Shown here: piece after piece, positions 8,132 to 12,500 of the stretch
How positions within the stretch are numbered: position 1 is the first letter of the stretch
Layout of the letters: each line of letters begins with the position of its first letter
Assembly (NCBI GenBank): GCA_009663005.1
Contig: CM018914.1
Coordinates: forward strand, 17,785,113-17,797,612
Direction: 5' to 3'
Length of the DNA stretch: 12,500 bases
Source: Actinidia chinensis
Lineage: Eukaryota; Streptophyta; Magnoliopsida; Ericales; Actinidiaceae
Translations under genes and position numbers: made by a program
Notes under the pieces: generated by a model
What the model was told of the DNA's origin: nothing
Database searches by the model: none
Seen by the model: only the letters and a program-made list of their open reading frames with translations

Positions 8132-8645
8132 TAACACACAAATAATTATAAAAAATATACCCATGAGAATGTTTGTTAGCGGATCAAAAACTATCTCTAT
8201 CGATTCTTAAGGATTCAGGCCATTTGGCTTATGGGTTTTTGAAACAAATCTGTAAATAGAGATGTTTTATGAAGTGTAAATCTAAGGTTTTGGACAAATA
8301 TGTATGTTTTCAAGCTTCTCAAAAGCAAATCTAAAGACAAATTTCAAAATAAATTGAAATAGTTAAGATTTGGGTTTAACCTTTTTGAAGCTCTAACAAT
8401 GGTGGAAACAAAAGAGAGAAAAGATGAGAAGGAGAGCCATTGTTTCCTAAAATCCATATGCTTTGTGTTGATTTGGTGAGATTTATAAGAGATTTGATAG
8501 GTTTTATAGGAGTTTTAAGAGAGGAAGAGTTGTTTTAGGATTGAGAGAGAGAATTTGGGGGGGAGAGAGATGGCTATAGGAGGGAAAGTGAAAGGTTTTT
8601 AGGGTTTGAGTGTTTTAAATGAGAGCCAAATCTGAAATTTTGTAA
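8132..8645 (-). other. Leader of the nested element, with deletion junction at its right end
   Basis: Read on minus, this is a C/T- and A-rich leader ('AAACCCTAAAAACC', then CTCTCTC and TCCCCCCCC-like runs; GA-rich at 8537-8572 on plus) before the ORF start. No primer-binding site and no LTR end is seen at the right. The junction with host RNase H lies within about 8641-8655, where 'LAYALMI' of the host stops matching. No coding sequence is evident. Confidence 0.5.
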
Positions 8646-9684
8646 CAGCCCGTATCATAAGAGCATAGGCGAGCTTCTCGATCTTTAGGTATCTAGTTTC
8701 AGCTCCTATGAGGATTTTGCTAACATAGTACACTGGCTTTTGAACATTGTCCTTCCCTGATAAGCATCGCACGCACTGCGGTGGGTGACACAAATAGATA
8801 TAAGATGAGCTCCTTGCCCATGCTAGGAACCATGAGCAAATGGGGAGACTAAAGATACTCTTTAGGCTACTAGAATGCTATCTCAGATTCATTTGTCCAC
8901 TCAAACGCTTTGTTATTTCTTAGAATCTTGAAGAATGACAAATATTTATCTGTCGAGATAAATTTGTTAAGAGCGACTATGCATTCAGTCAATTGCTACA
9001 CATCATGTATGTTCTTGGGCGGGCTCATCATGAGTAGAGCTTGAATTTGGTTGAGATTCAGCTCAATTCCTCGTTTAGTCACCCAAAAATCAAGAAATTT
9101 CCTTGATGATATGCCAATGATGCACTTGGAAGGATTTAGCATCATGCGATATTTTCGCAGAATACTAAACATTTCTTATAAGTGGGCAATATGATCAGTT
9201 GCTCTAAGGGATTTGACCAGCATGTTGTCTATGTAGACCTCCATCATTTTCTTAATCATTTCCTTGAATATCTTATTGACTAATCTATGGTACATCGCCC
9301 CTGCATTTTTCAACCCCAAAGGCATGACCTTATAGCAATATAATCATCTTTCCATGATAAAAGAAGTTTTTTCTACATCGGGAGGATGCATTTTATCTGA
9401 TGATACCCTGAGAAGGCGTCCATGAAACTAAGGAATTCATGCTTGGAGGTTACATCAACAATCAGATCCATCTTAGGCAAAGGAAAACTATCTTTAGGGA
9501 AGGCCTTGTTCAGGTCAATAAAATCAACACATATTCTCAACTTTCTCCCATATTTAGGGGTAATGACGACATTAGCCAATTAATCTGGGTAATGAGATTC
9601 TTTGATGACATTGGTCTTGATGAGCTTAGCCACCTCTTCCTCAATAACCTTCAACCGTCAGGAGCAAACTTCCTTCTTTTTTGA
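8645..9684 (-). pseudogene. Reverse transcriptase and start of RNase H of Tat pol (broken)
   Basis: RT copies the element RNA into DNA and RNase H removes the RNA strand. From the right: 'VIEEEVAKLIKTNVI', 'LANVVITPKYGRKLRICVDF', 'DLNKAFPKDSFPLPKMD' and 'FLSFMDAFSGYHQIK', with the first catalytic Asp near 9420. After a frameshift near 9385 come 'YCYKVMPLGLKNAGAMYHRL' and the catalytic motif, here YIDN (9224-9235) instead of YIDD. 'VKSLRATDHI', 'MLNPSKC' and 'LTECIVALNKFIS' follow. RNase H begins with 'FEWTNESEIAF' and 'SPTAVRAMLI', then after another shift 'VQKPVYYVSKILIGAETRY', and is cut off at about 8645. Stops replace Trp or Gln at several sites (for example near 9590 and 9330, and a double stop near 8870). 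The usual remainder of RNase H is missing. Confidence 0.9.
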
Positions 9685-10186
9685 CGAATTGGAGGATGAT
9701 CAGGGTTAATGAATAGCTTATGTATAGCGATTAGTGGATCTCCCTGTGACCATGCAAATATGTAATAATTCTTTTTCAAAAATTTCACCAAGGTATTTCG
9801 CAACTCCTTAGTTAGTTCAATTCTGATTATGACATGGTGATCTGGGTAGTCAAGATGTATAGAAATTGAAGCCACCTCCTCTTGAGGCTTGGTGTTTTTC
9901 GTGTATTGGGAATCACCAAGAGTTGCATCTTCTATCTCGTTTCTCAGTACCTCCATCTCGGCATCATCTACCTATAGTTGTTATTTGGCTCTGGGTCCTA
10001 GAGTGGAGTTGGTCTTCATCGCCGTTATGGAGCATTGACTAGAAACTCTCTAGTCGCCTTTCACCTCTCATACCCTAGTTGACATAGAAAACTTCATCAT
10101 TAGGTGGTAGGTAGAGATAATGGCTTTAATTTTCTCCAAGGTGGAGCAACTTAAGATCGAATTGTATGGCGAAGGGCAATCTACAA
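9651..10186 (-). pseudogene. Protease end and protease-RT linker of Tat pol (broken)
   Basis: Directly left of the hAT insertion, the frame carries on with '[12 protein letters not shown]', '[19 protein letters not shown]' and 'SSQCSITAMK', the usual protease C-terminal part and start of the linker. Three stops (near 10070, 10055 and 9980) interrupt it. After a variable segment the open stretch 9956-9651 has 'VIIRIELTKELRNTLVKFLKKN', 'YYIFAWSQGDPLIAIHKL' and 'PPIRQKRRKFAP', which leads into RT. In relatives the 'FAWS..D' block marks the entry to RT. The frame changes near 9655. Confidence 0.8.
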
Positions 10187-10194
10187 CAATGAAG
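10187..10194. repeat. 8-bp target-site duplication, left copy
   Basis: CAATGAAG here is repeated exactly at 11083-11090, flanking the hAT-type element. Eight bp is the duplication length typical of hAT transposons. Confidence 0.9.
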
Positions 10195-10467
10195 TAGTGT
10201 TGTTCATAGGTCAGGTGGGTCAAGTTTGACCATAATCCATCAACTGCCCGAATACATTCTGGTTGAAAATCTTAAGAACTAATTTCGATCGAAATTCTTC
10301 ACAAACCTACTCATGCACTGGTCAGCGAGTTACGATGGGGTTGGTTGGATATCCACTGAGGCATTTCATTGAACAACATATATGAAACTTCTAAATGAAA
10401 GATAAAGTGAGTGACAGAGAGAGGGGGCCATAGAGAGAGAGGGGTACTGGTACTAGTTAATTTCCAA

Positions 10468-10561
10468 TTGAACATTAAAAGAGGTACTCCCGAAAAAAGG
10501 GAAAAAAATAAGAGAGAGAATATACACAAATAAAAATGGGCATTCTGAACTGGGTATTTTC
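10468..10561 (+). repeat. Left arm of internal inverted repeat
   Basis: This arm pairs with 10869-10964. The best-matching part is ACACAAATAAAAATGGGCAT and AACTGGGTATTTTC, with about five mismatches over the innermost 38 bases. Matching continues outward through an A-rich part to GGTACTC (10483-10489) and TGAACAT. It may be a long terminal repeat of the gene-capturing unit, or half of a second transposon into which the gene piece was placed. Confidence 0.75.
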
Positions 10562-10562
10562 G

Positions 10563-10824
10563 ATGAATAAGGGGAATGATGGGTTTGTGAGGGTGGATCA
10601 GATAGATTTGAAGAGCTTGGACAAGCAGCTATAGAGGCATCTTAGCAAAGCATGGACGATGGAGAACATGAAGAGAGAAAAAGAAGAAGAAGATCAAAAC
10701 AAGTAGGTCACCACTAGGCAAGAGTGGGAGATCGATCCCTCCAATCTCATCATCAGGGGCATCATTTGTCGTGGCATCTTTTGCACTGTTCATCGCAGTG
10801 TCTACGATGGTCTCGACGTTGCAG
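10563..10824 (+). pseudogene. Captured exon 1 of a plant Raf-like protein kinase
   Basis: From the ATG at 10563 the frame reads MNKGNDGFVRVDQIDLKSLD, then 'RHLSKAWTMENMKREKEE', 'RQEWEIDPSNLIIRGIICRG' and 'FCTVHRSVYDGLDVA'. This matches the N-terminus of plant Raf-like (group C MAPKKK) Ser/Thr/Tyr kinases, where an acidic/basic leader and 'REWEIDPSKLIIK' precede the glycine-rich loop of the kinase domain. The match ends in GCA G|GT at 10824/10825, a phase-1 exon end with a 5' splice site. About 44 bases of intron follow, up to the inverted repeat. Stops lie at 10632 and 10704, and the ATP-binding loop has lost two glycines (GIFC...S for GTFG...G). All later kinase exons are absent. It is a non-functional gene fragment, transcribable only by read-through. 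Confidence 0.8.
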
Positions 10825-10868
10825 GTCTCTCTCTCTCTAATTTTTTCCTAGAGTATAATATTTGTTTT
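10825..10868 (+). other. Start of the captured kinase intron
   Basis: GT at 10825 is followed by CTCTCTCTCTCT and T-rich sequence up to the inverted-repeat arm at 10869. Intron sequence next to the exon shows that the capture was made from genomic DNA and not from a spliced mRNA. Confidence 0.6.
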
Positions 10869-10964
10869 GAAAATACCCAGTTTATAATACCCATTTTTGT
10901 TTGTGTTATTCACTTTCTTATTTTTTTTTTCTTTTTCTGAGAGTACCCCAGTCTGGATGTTCAC
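10869..10964 (-). repeat. Right arm of internal inverted repeat
   Basis: Reverse complement of 10468-10561, with scattered mismatches and a longer A/T run at 10920-10930. Together the arms enclose exactly the captured kinase segment (10562-10868), so a transcript could fold back into a stem with the kinase sequence as the loop. Confidence 0.75.
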
Positions 10965-11082
10965 GGATTGAGCAGGTCAATTTTGGCCATAATATGTCAA
11001 CTGCTCGAAATTGTCTGTTGGCTTGAAATTCGAATTGGGCGGGTCAGGTTTGGCAGGTGGGTTGGAGTTCTAAACAGCCCTA

Positions 11083-11090
11083 CAATGAAG
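11083..11090. repeat. 8-bp target-site duplication, right copy
   Basis: CAATGAAG, identical to 10187-10194, flanks the right end of the hAT-type element. Confidence 0.9.
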
Positions 11091-11500
11091 TCCTTCTAAA
11101 CTGTAGTCTGATGGGGTTCTACCCCCAGGGTTAAAGGTAACTTGATCCATCCGAGGGGACTTATTGAGCTCCCTCCAAATCTAAATAGAGGGGTGCGAAA
11201 GGGGTAGAGCCTTTCTCGCCCTATCTTTATCTTATCGAATACCGAGATAAACATAATGTCAGCAAAACTTCTGTTGTCAATCAAGATCCTCTGCACATTG
11301 AAATTATCAATTGTGGCAAATATGACCAACGCATCATCATGGGGGTGCAAGCCTCTCAAATCCTCATTGTTGATGGTGAAGGTGAAGGTGAAGGTGATGG
11401 CCTGGAGAGTCTCAGGCGTAGGCGTGGAGATATTGTATACCTCCTCCTCTTCTCGCTCATTAGCTTCTCTAGCATGGCTTTTTCGGATGAGGTAAAACAT
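11083..11500 (-). pseudogene. Aspartic protease of Tat pol (broken active site)
   Basis: The retroviral-type protease cuts the polyprotein. The frame from about 11500 reads '[19 protein letters not shown]', '[18 protein letters not shown]' and '[20 protein letters not shown]'. It continues through '[17 protein letters not shown]' and '[19 protein letters not shown]' to a TAG at 11096, just before the hAT insertion. In the Tat lineage the active site is normally DNGSSADI; here it is DNRSFADI (11258-11278), so the invariant glycine is Arg, explained by GGA to AGA. The flap-like and 'PLG.I.LP' parts are intact. A short (TTCACC)n-like stretch near 11380-11400 gives the odd 'TFTFTFTI'. Confidence 0.85.
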
Positions 11501-12500
11501 TCTCTCGATCCAAACCCTCCATAGATAGTTTGGATATCACCTGTTGTTGGCCTATTGTCAACATATCCTCTATCAGGCGAGTTGGGCCTCAGGCAATCAG
11601 CTACAAACTTCCTCAAATATCCCCTTTTGATCAGGTTAGCTATCTGCTCCTTCAACTGAAAGCAATCTTCCATATTGTGATCGTGATCCTTGTGGAACTC
11701 ATAGTACTTGTTCTTATTCTTTCTGAGGGGGTTGGTCTTGATCTTCCTAGGTCACTTCACAAAGTCTTCATTCTTGATTTTCACGAGCACCTGGGCTATA
11801 GAGGCATTGAGAGAAGGCAATAACAAGTCAGGTTGGTGTGGTAGAGTGCGAAGACATCGTTCATTAATTTGCGCCCTCATATCTCACTTAGACCTATTAT
11901 TCTTCACCTTGCCCCTACAGTCCATTCGTCGAGTATCAGGCTCCTTCCTTTTGTGGTCGTCCCTTCCTCACCTCCTACGTTTGGCCTCAATCAACTCTTC
12001 AGCTACAATGTACTTGATGGCCTTGCTTTGAAGTGCCGACAAGGTCACAAGGACACTTTTGGAAAGGGAATTGAATAGTGGGCCTAGACGAAGACCCTCT
12101 GTCATTGCCATGACCACCATTTTTTCACTGGGATCCTCCACTTCCAGAACAGACTAATTAAAATGCTTGACATAATCCTTCAAGCTCTCCTCATCCTTCT
12201 GATGGACTATAAAAAGGTAGGAGGCATTTTTCTGCCTGACTCTACAACTCATGAAATTGGCGACAAAGAGCCTTCTCAGGTCGCTGAATGAATCAATGGC
12301 TATAGGAAATAATTTTCTAAACCATGATCTCGCCGGCCTTTCCAAGGTTGCTGAAAATGCTTTACACATCACCTCATCTAAATGTCCTTGGAGCATCATC
12401 AAGTTCTTATACGAGTCCAAGTGGTCCATGGGATCTGTCTTTCTTTTGTACACTCTAAGCTGAAAAGGGAATTTAATTTTAGACGAAACCCTAACTCTCT
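11490..12500 (-). pseudogene. gag of the Tat element, N-terminus outside the window (broken)
   Basis: Gag forms the particle coat. From the right edge the frame reads '[20 protein letters not shown]', '[20 protein letters not shown]', '[14 protein letters not shown]' and '[13 protein letters not shown]', the Retrotrans_gag (PF03732) domain. It then continues beyond a TAG at 12154 with '[19 protein letters not shown]'. A basic linker follows, and the short zinc-binding-like motif of this lineage, '[20 protein letters not shown]' (about 11650-11706), in which the first Cys is Tyr (TGT to TAT). Next are '[13 protein letters not shown]' and '[13 protein letters not shown]'. Three more TGA stops lie between about 11980 and 11755. 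The frame changes to that of protease near 11495, either decay or an old programmed shift. Confidence 0.85.

Larger units (their letters stand above)
4900..8645 (-). mobile_element. Nested LTR retrotransposon, non-autonomous type, lacking its 5' LTR
   Basis: This block sits inside the pol frame of the Tat element: host RNase H stops at about 8645 and host integrase resumes at 4899. In minus orientation it contains a leader (8640-8132), one decayed ORF of PF20167 type (8131-6939), a non-coding stretch, a polypurine-like tract (6520-6508) and a 3' LTR (6507-4900) with TG...CA ends. No gag-pol of its own is visible, so it would have depended on another element. The 5' LTR and primer-binding site expected at the right end are absent. 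The right boundary is known only to within about 15 bp. Confidence 0.6.
10195..11082. mobile_element. Non-autonomous hAT-type DNA transposon carrying a host gene fragment
   Basis: The 888-bp element is bounded by an exact 8-bp duplication. Its ends are imperfect inverted repeats: TAGTGTTGTTCATAGG on the left, and TAGGGCTGTTTAGAAC for the right end read on minus, with 9 of the first 12 bases shared. The TAGGG.TGTT start is typical of plant hAT elements. Removing it and one duplication copy makes the host pol frame read straight through (...KDF|IVVDC...). A direct subterminal repeat is seen at about 10217-10275 and 10975-11035 (both contain GGTCAA.TTTG.CCATAAT and CAACTG.(C)CGAA). Inside are a ~95-bp inverted repeat and between its arms a kinase exon. 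No transposase is present, so movement needed an enzyme supplied elsewhere. Confidence 0.85.
921..12500 (-). mobile_element. Tat-lineage Ty3/gypsy retrotransposon, decayed and interrupted
   Basis: Minus-strand fragments occur in the order gag, protease, RT, RNase H, integrase, and an antisense spliced ORF lies beyond pol. RT before integrase is the Ty3/gypsy order. Protease context 'PHDDALVI', the RNase H start 'VQKPVYYVSK' and the C-terminal 'HPWNAEHLKKYYQ' match the Tat lineage (Retand/Ogre relatives), which is also known for extra ORFs between pol and the 3' LTR, some antisense. The gag start, primer site and 5' LTR lie beyond position 12500. No 3' LTR of this element was recognised on the left. 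It is split by a hAT element (10195-11082) and an LTR element (about 4900-8645), and pol also lacks a segment between RNase H and integrase. Confidence 0.85.

Noticed and set aside
8641..8652. TGTAACAGCCCG as the start of a plus-strand LTR or transposon
   Set aside because: Part of it (from about 8650) still reads as host RNase H on minus ('YALMI'), and no matching end is found; chance resemblance at the deletion junction.
10536..10562. The upstream in-frame ATG as the kinase start
   Set aside because: The nine codons from 10536 lie within the inverted-repeat arm, which recurs at 10869-10964 without kinase sequence; the ATG at 10563 fits the family start better.

Overview
The window looks like heterochromatic DNA of a flowering plant, probably a eudicot. 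It is AT-rich, I see no intact host gene, and nearly everything can be assigned to decayed, nested transposable elements. I cannot name the species.

The framework is one large Ty3/gypsy LTR retrotransposon of the Tat lineage (Retand/Ogre relatives), read on the minus strand and open at both window edges. From right to left it carries gag (to ~11490), protease (around 11260), a protease-RT linker (to ~9650), reverse transcriptase (~9010-9680), the start of RNase H (~8645-9000) and the integrase core and C-terminus (4131-4899). On the opposite strand, 1265-3578, is a spliced antisense ORF of the PF04195 'putative gypsy type transposon' type, with its own TATA box and G-box. The antisense ORF and pol converge on a 552-bp spacer. 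All frames are broken by stops and frameshifts, and key residues of gag, protease and RT are lost by G:C to A:T changes.

Two younger elements have split pol. At 10195-11082 lies an 888-bp non-autonomous hAT-type DNA transposon with an 8-bp target duplication (CAATGAAG). Removing it and one duplication copy makes the flanking pol frame continuous. It carries a captured piece of a cellular gene: exon 1 and the 5' splice site of a plant Raf-like protein kinase, enclosed by a ~95-bp internal inverted repeat. At about 4900-8645 lies a second LTR retrotransposon, also minus strand. It has a decayed ORF of the PF20167 'putative plant transposon' type, a polypurine tract and a 1.6-kb 3' LTR containing a cluster of CGACCGGTCG palindromes and a 76-bp tandem duplication. 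Its 5' LTR is missing, and so is the part of the host pol that should adjoin it; one deletion could explain both.

The left 920 bp look like part of another LTR: a long pyrimidine tract, a perfect hairpin, an (AT)11 run and an LTR-like end at TTTTACA.

I found no intact protein-coding gene, tRNA, rRNA or CRISPR. The most interesting item is the kinase exon captured by the hAT element; next are the antisense ORF and the deletion signature at 8645.
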